From Amorphophallus konjac (taxonomy: Eukaryota > Streptophyta > Magnoliopsida > Alismatales > Araceae): a DNA stretch of 64,000 nt. Below the pieces are notes generated by a model that made no database searches, had not been told where the DNA came from, and saw only the letters and a list, made by a program, of their open reading frames with translations. Of this stretch, positions 11,433-22,859 are shown in pieces (the stretch's first letter is position 1; each line of letters opens with the position of its first letter). The position numbers and the translations under genes are program-made. Location: the NCBI GenBank assembly GCA_022559845.1, contig CM040121.1:572062140-572126139 (forward strand), in the 5' to 3' direction.

Positions 11433-11606
11433 CCAGGTGGAACCTTTAATGTTGTAGTCGGCGAGGGTGCGGCCGTCCTCCAGATGCTTCCCGGCGAAGA
11501 TGAGATGCTGCTGGTTCGGGGAAATGCCCTCCTTGCCCTGGATCTTAGCCTTCACGTTGTCGATCGTGTCCGAGGAGTCGACCTCCAAGGTGAACTGTGC
11601 TTTGAC
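11433..11606 (-). pseudogene. Captured ubiquitin gene fragment
   Basis: On the minus strand this stretch reads, with no stop, [20 protein letters not shown], then [20 protein letters not shown], then [12 protein letters not shown]. That is ubiquitin from about residue 5 to residue 60, with a 4-codon in-frame deletion of the TLTGK region and several substitutions (E to G or H and similar). One codon is missing after DYNI, and the C-terminal RLRGG needed for conjugation is gone. The upstream side ends abruptly at a G-rich array. It lies inside the CACTA element, about 0.75 kb from its terminus, and on the same strand as the transposon genes. It looks like a gene fragment picked up by the transposon, not a working ubiquitin gene. 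Confidence 0.88.
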
Positions 11607-11607
11607 C

Positions 11608-12135
11608 GCAGGGGGAGGGGGGGCTCCGGCGGAGGGGGGCTCGGGCGGGAGGCCGCAGGGGGAGGGGGGCTCGGGCGGAGGTTGGCTCGGGCGGGAGGCC
11701 GCAGGGGGAGGGGGGGCTCCGGCGGAGGGGGGCTCGGGCGGGAGGCCGCAGGGGGAGGGGGGCTCGGGCGGGAGGCCGCAGGGGGAGGGGGGGCTCCGGC
11801 GGAGGGGGGCGGAGGCCGCAGGGGGAGGGGGGCTCGGGCGGGAGGCCGCAGGGGGAGGGGGGCTCCGGCGGAGGGGGGCGGAGGCCGCAGGGGGAGGGGG
11901 GGCTCCGGCGGAAGGGGGCTCGGGCGGGAGGCCGCAGGGGGAGGGGGGCTCTGGCGGGAGGCCGCAGGGGGAGGGGGGGCTCCGGCGGAGGGGGGCTCGG
12001 GCGGGAGGGGCGTGGGGGGGCTAGGGCGGAGAGGGGGCCGCAGGGGGAGGGGGCTCGGGCGGGGGCTCGGGCGGGAGGGCTCGGGCGGGAGGGGGGGCTC
12101 GGGCGGAGAGGGGCTCGGGCGGGCGGGGGCCGCAG
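11608..12135 (+). repeat. G-rich minisatellite with G-quadruplex potential
   Basis: Units built from GGCCGCAGGGGGAGGGGGGCT and CGGGCGGGAG or CCGGCGGAGGGG alternate about 15-20 times. The strand is almost free of T, and runs of four to seven G recur every few bases. Long Pro/Arg/Gly open frames on both strands are products of this composition. It lies between the ubiquitin fragment and the subterminal repeats. Confidence 0.9.
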
Positions 12136-12158
12136 TGGGGAGTATAACGGGATCAGCG

Positions 12159-12336
12159 ACTGATTGGAGACCGAAGTAAATTCGGTCGCAAGAACAGCGA
12201 CCGATTGGAGACCGAACTAAATTCGGTCGCCAAAACGGTCTCACATATGCGACCGATTATTTCGGTCGCCGAATTGGTCTCTATTTGGGACCGACTAGCG
12301 ACCGATTTAATCGGTCTCTAAGTCGGTCGCTATAGC
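12159..12336. repeat. CACTA subterminal repeats (right side)
   Basis: Alternating GCGACCGA, TCGGTCGC, GAGACCGA and CGGTCTC occur about a dozen times in both orientations. They adjoin the terminal repeat and match the repeats at 1-215. Confidence 0.85.
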
Positions 12337-12353
12337 CACTTTTTCTTGTAGTG
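12337..12353 (-). repeat. CACTA terminal inverted repeat (right end)
   Basis: On the minus strand the element begins CACTACAAGAAAAAGTG, matching the conserved CACTA terminus of plant En/Spm elements. The flanking triplet is CGC, the expected 3 bp target duplication, untestable without the left end. Confidence 0.92.
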
Positions 12354-12365
12354 CGCTACTCTAAT

Positions 12366-12403
<38 letters not shown>

Positions 12404-14315
12404 ACGACTTCTAATTAATTAGCAAGGTGAGGTCTATATAGATATATAAATATGGTGCATAAGATTAATGACACATACGTCATTGAATTGGGGATGGTGG
12501 CGGGGGGGGGGGGGGATTAATTAACGAAGCCATGACACGCGGACGTTCATGGACCATCCCTTCGGTCACACTTGTGCATGTGGATGGAAAGGGAGATGCG
12601 AAAATAAACTAGGAATTGGGGTGGTGGGGGGTGGGGGGGGGGGGGGGAGAAGTTATACCGAGTGGATGAAGATTGAAGGCAAGATACCTTGGGTTCCATC
12701 GATCTCTTCTTTCTTAATTATTCTTCCATCTTCGATCTTCTTTATTTGTCCTTAATTAATTCGGAGATCAAGAGAAAACTACAATATATATATTTAAAAG
12801 AGAACCCCTAATTAATAATTAAGCCTCTGAATTGGCTCCCATGATACTACGAATTGAATGGAGTACCTTTTGACCCCCATGATACTACGCCGAGCCAAGT
12901 GAGAAGAAAAGTGAAGGGCTAGTTAGATGGGCATATATATATACATAGGCACCACAAAACTTTCTCCATGTTCCATCATCCACTTGGGTTTGATATATTT
13001 CAGGCCGTTGTTTTAAAACTCGGCTAGGTTTGATCGGTCAAATCGATTGATCAGCGATCTGATCTCAAAAATAAGTAAAAACACTATTTAAATCGGTCAA
13101 GATCTAAAATCTAATCCAATTTAGTTAACTCGGCTCAACTCGACTAAATCGGTCTAATTCAATAAAATCAATATGACCTGAACGGGTTCGAGACCTATTT
13201 CATATTTTTGAACTTTTCATCGTTATGTTATGTTTTAATTTAGCATATAAATAAATATACAAGATTAGGAGTCATCCTTAAAATTATATCTCTTCTGACA
13301 TTAACATTGAATGATATTGACACTAGTTTTGAAAGTTAAAATGATCTTGATTCTAAATCTTTTTTCATGATACGTGCAGAAAGAAATAAAGAAAACTTAA
13401 GAGTTTAAAATTAACTAAACTTGGCGAACGTCCGTTGTGACGCTATCCCGTGAGACAACCTACATGTCACAAAGAAAGAATAAAAACTCATAGAGTGTAA
13501 AAAAGAAAGTGTGTATTTCGCATTTTCTAAGTTACTACGTACCTAAGATATTAAAATTTTATGGGTACATAAAATTTTTGCGAGTAATTCTAATCTTACA
13601 GATAACGGGGTGATCAACTTAAGGATTTTAGATAAAGTTTTATGATAATTACTTAGGTAAAATTAAAAAAATAGAATATGTATAAATAAATAAATAACAT
13701 ATCTTGATATAGTTTCCCCTCTAGAACAACAAATCGTTCCAACAAACTAAACAAATAAACCGGGATGAACTAACTCGAATAACTCATCATCCTATTCGAG
13801 GTTTATCAATATATAAAGCCCTAATTAATTATAACCGAGGAGACATAAGGTAGTGTTTAGTAGTATATATATATATATATATAATGTGCATGGTTATACC
13901 TAAGGGTTTTCGAGACAGGTCAATTTTTGTGAAGTCGTATGTGTAGTTCATGGGCATCTTCAACGTCATTTCAACACGTGCGTACCCCACACACAAGTAA
14001 CTCTTGGCCATTCATTGTGACGGGCCTAATGGGTGTACTATCCTATTATGTGTGTGTTGAATAACTCAAATTAGTGAGAGGGAGCTCAGTTTCTACCAGC
14101 TGAGGACATATACGTATCTGAATAGTTTATGGATAGAGACTATCATTAACGTGGCCACAGACGCTCGATCGAAGTGACCCATAAGCGTCAACCGGGGATG
14201 ATTAAATTCTTGTGCGAAAAAACAGAAGCAAAGGACAATTAGCACACCGTCAAGTCCAAGGATACCCGTCGAAGGACGTCCCATTACTTAATTAATTTCC
14301 CCCCTCTGTCTCTAA
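12354..14315. other. Intergenic DNA
   Basis: No gene was seen. It contains an (AT)n tract at 12370-12401, poly-G runs at about 12500-12514 and 12632-12647, and a degenerate AT-rich stretch (13010-13200) rich in CTCGGCT and CAAATCGGTC-like motifs. Short open frames here look like chance. Confidence 0.5.
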
Positions 14316-14474
14316 GGGCTCCTTCGATGCGCGGATAAATTAACTCATCTGATGAGAGAGAGAGAGAGAGTTGAGTCCAACCGCTCTCTCACTCACAGAC
14401 ATATTAATCAGAGTTAGTGCAAACTATCCTCTGAGGTCGCTTGTGTTAACCATGTCCGGTTAACAAACACTCCC
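14316..14474. mobile_element. Tourist-like (PIF/Harbinger-type) MITE in the CAT promoter region
   Basis: A 159 bp insertion is flanked by TAA on both sides (14313-14315 and 14475-14477). The ends GGGCTCCTTCGATGCGCGG and, inverted, GGGAGTGTTTGTTAACCGG match imperfectly. Internal sequence resembles a second copy at 21977-22136. It ends about 390 bp upstream of the CAT start codon. Confidence 0.65.
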
Positions 14475-14544
14475 TAAAAATTTTAAGAGATACGCGCGCA
14501 TGAAACAGTACAAGTAAAATGCATGCGACGACTAGTTAATTGTA

Positions 14545-14546
<2 letters not shown>

Positions 14547-14590
<44 letters not shown>

Positions 14591-14667
14591 TTTTTGGAAG
14601 ATTACTTATCGGAGAGAGGAGTAGCAGCTTACCATGATGTGAAGAGTATCCGGAAGGAAGGAGTAAC

Positions 14668-14702
<35 letters not shown>
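14547..14702. repeat. Paired (AT)n microsatellites upstream of CAT
   Basis: An (AT)n run lies at 14547-14588 and a second at 14673-14701, with about 85 bp of ordinary sequence between. A shorter run lies at 14812-14827 in the likely 5' leader. Confidence 0.9.
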
Positions 14703-14703
<1 letters not shown>

Positions 14704-14757
14704 CATCCGCGCGCACATCAATCCAATCCAATCTATTCTTTTCCTTCCTAACTTGCC

Positions 14758-14764
14758 TATAAAA
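14758..14764 (+). promoter_or_regulatory. TATA box of the CAT gene
   Basis: TATAAAA in the context CCTATAAAAGGG lies 104 bp before the start codon, a suitable distance for a plant promoter with a leader of about 75 nt. Confidence 0.65.
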
Positions 14765-14867
14765 GGGCTCCTCCCTACTGAACACCTGCATGGTTTTGCC
14801 ATACATACATGTATATATATATATATAGACACCATTAATTAACCTTCCTGTCCCCAAGGCAAAATCA

Positions 14868-17800
14868 ATGGCAGCTGCAGGTGATCACTCCCACAGGCTC
14901 TCCTCCTCCAGGGTCTTGCAAAGGATAACCCAGACACCCCACAGGCTAAAGAAGAGAATGCTGGCCACATGGACTCCGGACCAGGAGCTGAACCAGGTGA
15001 GGGAGCGGTCGGGAGCCGACATGAAGAGGAAGCTGGAGTGGTACGACCTCGTGGCGCTGGGCGTGGGCGGCATGCTCGGCGCCGGCGTCTTCGTCACCAC
15101 CGGCCGTGTGGCCGGCAAGGTCTCCGGCCCCGCCGTCTTCGCCTCCTACCTCGTGGCCGGCCTGTCGGCGCTCCTCTCCTCCATGTGCTACACCGAGTTC
15201 TCCGTCGAGATACCGGTCGCCGGCGGCGCCTTCAGCTACCTAAGGGTCACATTTGGTATATACATATACATATATATATATATATATATATAACACTGTT
15301 CATTATATATGTCTTGCTGCCAACCCCGCCGGGAGCGGTGGGACTGTATATTTATCTATCTTCAATTTACGATTGGTTATGTTTCTTGTTTGATTTGGCG
15401 TACTTACGTGGTAGGGGAGTTTGTGGGGTATTTTGGAGGAGCAAACCTACTGATGGAGTACGTGCTGTCAAATGCGGCGGTGGCGAGGAGCTTCACCGAG
15501 TACATGAGCTCCACCGTGGGAGTCGGCGACGCCAACGCGTGGAGAGTTGAAGTGGGCGGGCTGGCTGAGGGTTACAACAGGCTGGACTTCCCGGCTGTTG
15601 CTCTCATTCTCCTCCTCACTCTCTGTCTTTGTCATAGGTTTGTGCTCTTGGCCCCTTCCCGGCTAGCTAGCTGTTGCTCCTCCCACTATTCCCCTCTCAT
15701 GGTACCTTCGATCTATGCCTTTTTTTTTACTTTTTTTTTCTTTTTTCTCCTCCTGTGCGTGGGTTTGTCTTGTTCTATATATCGGTCGTATATATGCTCC
15801 AATGGGGGTGTCCTTTTGTTCTTGCCGCCGTGGGTGGGTTCTCATGGGGTAGTGGGTGTTTACTCATCGATCGGCGCCCCATTCTTTTCCTTTTTGGGTT
15901 GGTAGGGTTTCCTTGTCTTTCACTTCGTCCTGGCCTTCTTCCTGACACATATGATTGGTGGTGGATCATATCCAATGATCATCTTATGCCCTTCTAATGG
16001 TATTAATCTCCCATGATGACCAGCTGGCTACATATATATTGTCAGTGGCACAATGGTATACATGATATATGGATGTTTTATATACATATATATATATATA
16101 AATGAAGGGTTCTTCTCACTTGTGGGTACGTACACTATATATATACATGCTGCAGCACGAAGGAGAGCTCAATGTTGAACCTGGTGATGACGGTTTTCCA
16201 CGTGATCTTCTTCGGATTTGTGATCGTTGCCGGGTTCTGCAATGGCAGCGCCAAGAACCTCGTCAAGCCGGGAGGGCTGGCCCCCTTTGGCGTGAAGGGC
16301 ATCCTGGACGGGGCGGCCATAGTCTACTTCAGCTATATTGGCTATGACTCGGTCTCCACCATGGCGGAGGAGATAAGGAACCCTTCCAAGAGCCTCCCCA
16401 TCGGAATCGCCGGTTCCGTGATCATTGCGTCCGCGCTTTACTGCACCCTGTCCTTGTCCTTGTCCTCCATGATCCCCTACAACCAGGTCCGTTTCTTCGG
16501 GGGGCGATTCCGGCGGCGACGTACGGGTCGGCACATTTAAATATACATATATTTCGATCCTTTGCTCATATATTTATATGTGTGTGTGGGTGCAGATTCC
16601 CGAGAACGCGTCGTTCTCGTCGGCGTTCCAGGCGACGGTGAGGTGGGGGTGGGCGGGCAACGTGGTGGGGGCGGGGGCGAGCTTGGGCATCGTGGCCTCG
16701 CTGTTGGTCGCCATGCTCGGCCAGTCGAGGTACCTGTGCGTCATCGGGAGGGCTCGGCTGGTCCCCTTCTGGTTGGCCAAGGTGAACCCTTCAACGGGCA
16801 CGCCCATGAATGCAACAATCTTCCTGGGTGAGTATTATCTCCTATATTGCAGCAGCCGCCGCCGCCGCCGCAGCAGTGCAGTAGCGCAGCAAGTTATAAT
16901 TATATTTCGCTCACAAATATTCTCTCGGTTGCCCACTGGCTACTAAACAAATTGCATGGCGGCAGACCTCTGCGCGCGTACACGAAGATTTTTAAGTGAA
17001 AAAGCTGAATGCAATTAATTTGCGCGTTTTCAAATGCTACAATATGGAGAAGGGATGCATAATGGGAAATACTGCCTGCATGTACACGGTTACAAAATAG
17101 TACTCTCTCTCGCATCGATCACACTGGTTACAGCTGCGAGTTTATGAACGGTGGTCCTTCTAATTATTAATAATAAGAAAGGAAATATATATATATATAT
17201 ATATATCATTAACCCTGCAGCATGACATGAAGGAACATTTCAATTCAGCCGGAATATCTAAAGATGTAGGAATAGTGCTACCCTTTTGTCGATGGATATT
17301 TATTTTTGATCGAGAGGACGGTGTTATCGTTACTTCTTTAACATATTCTCTTTTATGATTGATGTCGATTTGAAGTGGTGTCCCTTCTCATCAATGAGAC
17401 GGACCACTTAATTTCATCCATTCATAATGGTTGACCCACGTGGGACGTCGTATATATGAAGTATATATGGAGAGTGAAATAGTTTAATTCTTTCTGATGT
17501 TCTAAGTGTATATTAATAAAGGAGCAACAATAACTAAGATGATCGATCTCTGTTTGGTTCCAATTGTGACATGTATATATATATATATATATATATCCTC
17601 CGAAACATACACATAATTAATTAGAGGAGCAAACATTAACTATGATTAACTTTTCAGCATTAACTCTGTTGTAGTAGTCTTAATTATGAGATATTGGACC
17701 AATCTTCACTAATTCACATTAGTCGCGCGATTCGGAGGTACACTAATTAAGTGCATATCCCTAGCAAGTGTAGTCTCTCTTTCCTTCTTTTGGATGTTCC

Positions 17801-18523
17801 AATGAAGGAGCCAATTAACGGCTAAGATCTTCTTTGTTCATTCTTGAAACTTAATACATGATTAATCACCAGTAACAATTAATGTGCCCTCAAAATGGAT
17901 AGAAATCTCTCCTCTAATCACTCACTCTTCTGTTCACTTTTCTGCATGCTGCAGGACTATGCACAGCGTCAATTGCACTCTTCACGGAGCTGAGCATAGT
18001 GCTGGAGATGATCTCCATCGGGACCCTCCTCGTGTTCTACCTGGTGGCCAACGCTCTCGTCTACCGCCGCTACGTCATGCACGGCGGCCACCGCCCCCTC
18101 CCCGTCCTCCTCTTCCTGCTGCTTCTCTCCTCCAGCTCGCTGGGGTTCTCTCTGTCGTGGAAGCTCAAGGAACAGGAGTGGTGGGGACTCGCCATGTTCG
18201 GCGGCATCGCCCTCCTCACCACCGCCTACTTCTACTTCAGGTTCCCCTGCCGCCGCGGCCCGTCCGAGTGGTCGGTGCCGCTGATGCCGTGGCCGGCGGC
18301 AGCCTCCATCTTCCTCAACGTGTTCCTGATGGCCACCCTCAAAGAGATGGCTTTCCGGAGGTTTGGGGTGTGGAGCTTCGTCGTCGTTGTGTTCTATGTG
18401 CTGTATGGTGTTCACTCGACCTACCTCGCGGAGGAGACGGGCATGGCGGGAGGGGCAGCTGATGGGATTCAGAGCTCAGTACCCATCCAATCCAAGCTAG
18501 AATTAATCCACCAGTTGCCATAA
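14868..18523 (+). CDS. CAT: Cationic amino acid transporter (CAT family, CAT6/CAT7-like)
   Basis: Five exons give an intact 580-codon protein: 14868-15255, 15415-15637, 16156-16486, 16596-16827 and 17955-18523. All introns are GT-AG with matching phases, and the length is normal for the family (about 570-600 residues). The start has good context (AAAATCAATGGC). Family signs: the N-terminal RMLATWTPDQELNQVR, the first membrane segment GVGGMLGAGVFVTTG (residues 65-79), YVLSNAAVARSFTEYM, and SYIGYDSVSTMAEEIRNPSK in the middle. STGTPMNAT follows in exon 4, and a hydrophobic C-terminal half ends in exon 5. Plant CATs are proton-coupled importers of basic and other amino acids at the plasma membrane or tonoplast, of the APC superfamily, with about 14 membrane segments. 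The N-terminal motif suggests the CAT6/CAT7 group; substrate and membrane cannot be read from sequence. Intron 4 is the longest (1127 bp) and intron 1 contains an (AT)n tract. Confidence 0.95.
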
Positions 18524-19443
18524 GATGACCTCCCATGCTATCATCCATGGAAGGTGCTGTCTCTGTGCGTTTCCACATGGTGCGTTTGCATGGCACGTTT
18601 TTGCATTTCGCTTGTTCCAATTTTCCAAGGAACACGGAGCGAAGAGTTAATTGCGTTCGTGCCCTTTCTGAAATCAATTGTAGATATACATAGTGGTGTA
18701 TGCAAATAATGGGCCCGTGTTATTAGAAAGATGAAAATAATATTATAATGTTGAAGGGTGATAAAGATTTTATCCTTTTCTTCTGATAAAAAGATTCTTA
18801 AAGGAAAAGATTTGAATTTTATTTATACGTATATATTTATCTTTATAATTTTTAATATAAAATTTTTTGAGCCTCGTTCTTAAACCTCTGCATCCTGTTA
18901 CGAGGTATTTCTATCATTTAGAACCGTGGTTAACATTCAACTCAAAGCATGGCTAAGTCAAATAAATGTTCGTAACGACGAGTGTAAATATTGCGTTAAA
19001 ATGAAAGGGTCATATATGTAAATTATATTTTTGAAGGTACATAATTTTGTCATTGAACAATGAACATTTTGTTGAATACATTCATTCGTCTTTATTATTT
19101 TAATTATATAACTCGGATGAATGGCTGGAAAGGATACTGTAGTCTGTAGGGGACATGCATGGTTATGAAAGTACGTCATAGTTGGAACCTACGCATAGAT
19201 CTAGAAATCTCTATGCTACGCTAGCTAGTTGAGTACCTCGGGCTCGGAGAGAGCATTTGGAATAGTTCAAGGGATCGGCGCTGAGGAGAGTAAAAATGAT
19301 AAAAGAAAAGGATAAAAGAATAAATAACTAACGCTAAATAAAGTATAAATCTAATAAGCTGTTCCTAGTATTTACCACTTATTCGAGAGTTTCGCCGGAT
19401 TGCATCTAAAGGAATGTGTGCGTGTGCGTTTGCGTGCGTGTGT
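18524..19443. other. CAT 3' region and intergenic DNA
   Basis: The 3' untranslated region follows the stop. No gene was recognised to 19443. The stretch is AT-rich with no clear repeat. Confidence 0.45.
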
Positions 19444-19866
19444 CAGGGGTGTTAATGGTTTGATTTGATTCTGTTTGGGGTTTTTTTTTCAAATCAAACT
19501 AAATTTTAAATCAAATCAAATCAAATCAAATAAATTTAATTTAATTCGATTCGAATCAAATTTTTTATCTCTTATTATAATATATATGAATTTATTAAAT
19601 TATATATATAATAAAAATAAAAAAATACTTATATTTTATATGTTTATACGTCTATGGAATCATGTTTTTTAATATTTTAATATATTTATGATATATAATA
19701 TTAATAAATATAAATATAACTAATAAATTTGATTTATTCGATTTGGTTCGATTTCACGCGTTATGAAATCAAACCGAACCGAATTTAAATTCAAATCGAA
19801 CTAAACTGAATCGAAGTTCGGTTCGATTCGATTTAGTTCGATTTGAACCGAACTATGAACACCCCT

Positions 19867-19867
<1 letters not shown>
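19444..19867. mobile_element. hAT-like MITE, 424 bp
   Basis: The ends are CAGGGGTGTTAATGGTTTG and, inverted, TAGGGGTGTTCATAGTTCG, typical of plant hAT-type MITEs. The body is AT-rich with TCAAA repeats and GGTTCGATTTGA-type motifs. The flanking CGTGTGT on both sides may be the target duplication, but it merges with a GT microsatellite and is not decisive. Confidence 0.6.
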
Positions 19868-19958
<91 letters not shown>

Positions 19959-20045
19959 AGGGTGTGTTAGTTCCTGGCCAAAGTGTGTGTGAGAGAGAGA
20001 GAGAGAGCTAGAGAGAGAGAGAAGGGTGTGTTGCTTCCCGGCCTA

Positions 20046-20106
<61 letters not shown>

Positions 20107-20113
20107 GTGTGTA
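19868..20113. repeat. Compound GT/GA minisatellite
   Basis: Three units each consist of a (GT)n run, a (GA)n run and an AAGGGTGTGT spacer with TTCCTGGCC or TTCCCGGCC, at about 19868-19982, 19983-20045 and 20046-20113. The dinucleotide runs differ in length between units, so the larger block was duplicated before the runs changed size. Confidence 0.85.
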
Positions 20114-20900
20114 ATGGTTTTTGGGCCTTGGCCGCAGCCCAAGCAGCTGGGGTTCTTTGGCTTTTGCATGTTTCACCTTTGCATATATTAAAATGTCTTA
20201 AACTCCAGAAAAATAATAAGTGCTAGACAATTGCTTGCTAGTTGAAAGGACTATATATCTTGCTATATATGCTTGTTATGTGTTTTAATTGTACACCTTC
20301 CAATTCAGTGGCTAAGCACGTCGGTAATAATTAATTATAGCATTTAATTAACGGACCTCCACATGATCTCGATCGATAATTAATGTCGGTCCCGATCGAG
20401 TCCCCAGTTAACTTCTCTGGGAATTCAAAATTAGATGATCTATTTGATCTTCGTTAATTTATAAATTTTCAGATCATGTTTTTTTATTTTCTTAAAAGCA
20501 ATATTTTATATTCCACACCCTAGTTAATTTGGCCATGGTATAAGTGGGAAGAAACGAGATTTTATTTGACTTTCGGTGCCAGGGAATCAGAATATATATA
20601 CATCCAATCAAAAAGGGAGAGATATATAATCAGCTGATTTTTAAACTGTGAGTACGAATCAGGATCATATCCAATCAAAACTAAGGGAGATTATAACCAG
20701 GTGAGTTTTAATCGTGAGTTATACTTCATTAATGTAAACAAGAAACATGAGTATAATATGGATAACATCCCACCCCAACATTAATTTGCATATAATTACT
20801 TATCGATCGATATATATATATATATATGGGAGTAAAGAAGGCCAAAGAATATTTTCTCTGTACTTCCATGATTGCTTAATGACTCTTATGAAATAAGTCA

Positions 20901-20967
<67 letters not shown>

Positions 20968-21976
20968 TTACTTCATCAACTAGCTTTTCAAACACTATTT
21001 CGGATCTTCAATTATAAGCTATTTTTCCAAGGCTCTTTTGATTTCTACATGGAATATATATACATTGTATAGATAACAAGATGCCTTAGTTTCTTTTGTT
21101 GGCAATATATATGTTTTGGGATTCCTTAATTTAGATAAATTTTATAGGGTTTGAAAACTAAAAGTCCGAATTTATAAAGGCATGTCATTATGGGAGTTCT
21201 GACGGCAAATGATCTTTCTCAGCAATTTTGTGTCAATTTGCACATTTTCTTGTGTGATTAGGAGCATGGGAAGGGAACAGTGTGTGTTCTCCACAGGAAA
21301 TTAATAACCGCGTGTGATATAATTCTGAATTTTTCAGTTTAGGTTCTGATTCCAAGGTTCAACTCACTTAGTCACTTAATTAATTTGGGAAACTCTGAAG
21401 TCCTAGTAGTTATTCGAGTAGGATCCACTGAAGAAATCTTTTTTTTCTCTCTCCTTTCAGATCTTTACAATGAGTCAATTGAGCTTAATTTTTTTTAAAA
21501 AAAATAAAAAATATCAGATGCGAAGTATATATGATTTAGATATAGGAGAGTTTTCACTTTTTTTCTGACGATCTTATAAGGAGAAATATATATTCTCTTC
21601 ACAGGTAAGAGTCTTATATATATACATGAGCCAATAGGTGTTAATTAGACTCTCTCTCTCTCTCTACTTAACATGCAATGAATGAGTAGTGGTGAGAAGT
21701 CCTGTGCAACATATAGCTGCAAAATTAAGATCTGGTCCCTACTTAACCTTCATGCTATGAAATGGGTAATCCACAAAAATAACCATGTTATTTAGAATGA
21801 AATTAATTAATTCACCTTATTCTTTAATTAGTCTTTTGCATAATCCACACCAGTCGCATTACTCTTTGCATCTCGATCTATGACACGTATATATCATGAC
21901 GTAATAAATATGATAATCTTAATTAAACTACTCCCCGATTAATTCTTTACTGTTACCTACTCTCCACATTTCTTTA
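20114..21976. other. Intergenic DNA with long (AT)n tract
   Basis: No gene was seen. The main feature is an (AT)n run of about 60 bp at 20907-20967. Near 20610 and 20690 a short direct repeat around GGGAGA and a variant of ATAATCAGCTGA / ATAACCAGGTGA recurs. Confidence 0.5.
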
Positions 21977-22136
21977 GGGTCAGTTTGAGAACGGATTAAG
22001 ATGAGAGAGCAAATGAGAGAGAGAGTGGTAGACCCCATCTCTCTCCTCACACACAAGGGCGTTAACCGAGCCGGGTTAGAGCAAGTGACTCCCGGGGGTC
22101 ACTTACGTTAACCGGGCTCGGTTATCAAACGGCTCC
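21977..22136. mobile_element. Tourist-like MITE, 160 bp
   Basis: It is flanked by TTA on both sides (21974-21976 and 22137-22139). The ends GGGTCAGTTTGAGAACGG and, inverted, GGAGCCGTTTGATAACCG pair well. The internal GA-rich and CTCTCT blocks and GTTAACC motifs are shared with the copy at 14316-14474. Confidence 0.7.
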
Positions 22137-22811
22137 TTAGTGTTTTCTTCCCTTTCCTAATGATTTCACGTGATATAAGGATGGATTAACCAGGGGCAAG
22201 TTAAGTAGAAGTGGTTGGGTTGGCCGAGAATCCGGCATGCAATAAGAGGACCACCAATATATATACTTTCCCAACATTCTCATTCCGGTTCGATGTTTAA
22301 TCAATTACCCGACACAGTGCGCAGCATCTCATCGTCAGAGTTAGATGTAATCCAATGTAATTACAAAGCTAAGCTGATTATTAAGTTAAGATAATAAGGG
22401 CTCTCTTGGGGTTCAAAACAAATCCTCAAAAGGATTACGTACAGCCACACTAATTAATCAAGCTAGCCATGTTAATTAGTGCAATACAGCTATGAGCATC
22501 AACCGAGAAAGAAGAGAGTGATCCACTTGCGGAGACGGGGGCGATGCCCATTTGCTCAAAGCTGGCAAGCAATTAATTAATCTCCCATGCATTGGGTGGG
22601 AGATATATAATTAAAAGAGAGGGAATTAAACCAGTGATACCCAAATCTTGCAAGATTTAAAACCATGCAAGATGGTTTCTACTTAATTATGTATGTATAG
22701 TGACCCACGCACTACGTACTATAATCTTGTGGTCCTAAATTTTCATTGATAATTAATTACTTAAGATAAGAACAGGTTGGGCATATATGCTTTGTCGTCA
22801 TTTCTAAGATT

Positions 22812-22859
<48 letters not shown>

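Larger units (their letters stand above)
1..12353 (-). mobile_element. En/Spm (CACTA) DNA transposon, right-hand part, left end outside window
   Basis: The right boundary is clear: 12337-12353 reads as the reverse complement of CACTACAAGAAAAAGTG, the classic plant CACTA terminal repeat. Inside it, 12159-12330 is packed with GCGACCGA / TCGGTCGC and GAGACCGA motifs, the kind of subterminal repeat that binds the accessory transposon protein. The same motif is dense at 1-215, so the left end should be just outside the window. The genes run leftwards, so the element's 5' end is at 12353. It carries a truncated TNP2 gene, a second gene, a satellite array, a nested LINE and a captured ubiquitin fragment. 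The missing catalytic part of TNP2 argues that it is non-autonomous. The 3 bp target duplication cannot be checked because the left end is absent. Confidence 0.9.

Noticed and set aside
11430..12244. Long Gly/Arg and Pro-rich open frames on both strands
   Set aside because: They follow from the T-poor G-rich repeat in every frame; apart from the ubiquitin fragment there is no protein family resemblance.
14540..14857. Open frames made of alternating Ile and Tyr
   Set aside because: They are translations of (AT)n microsatellites.
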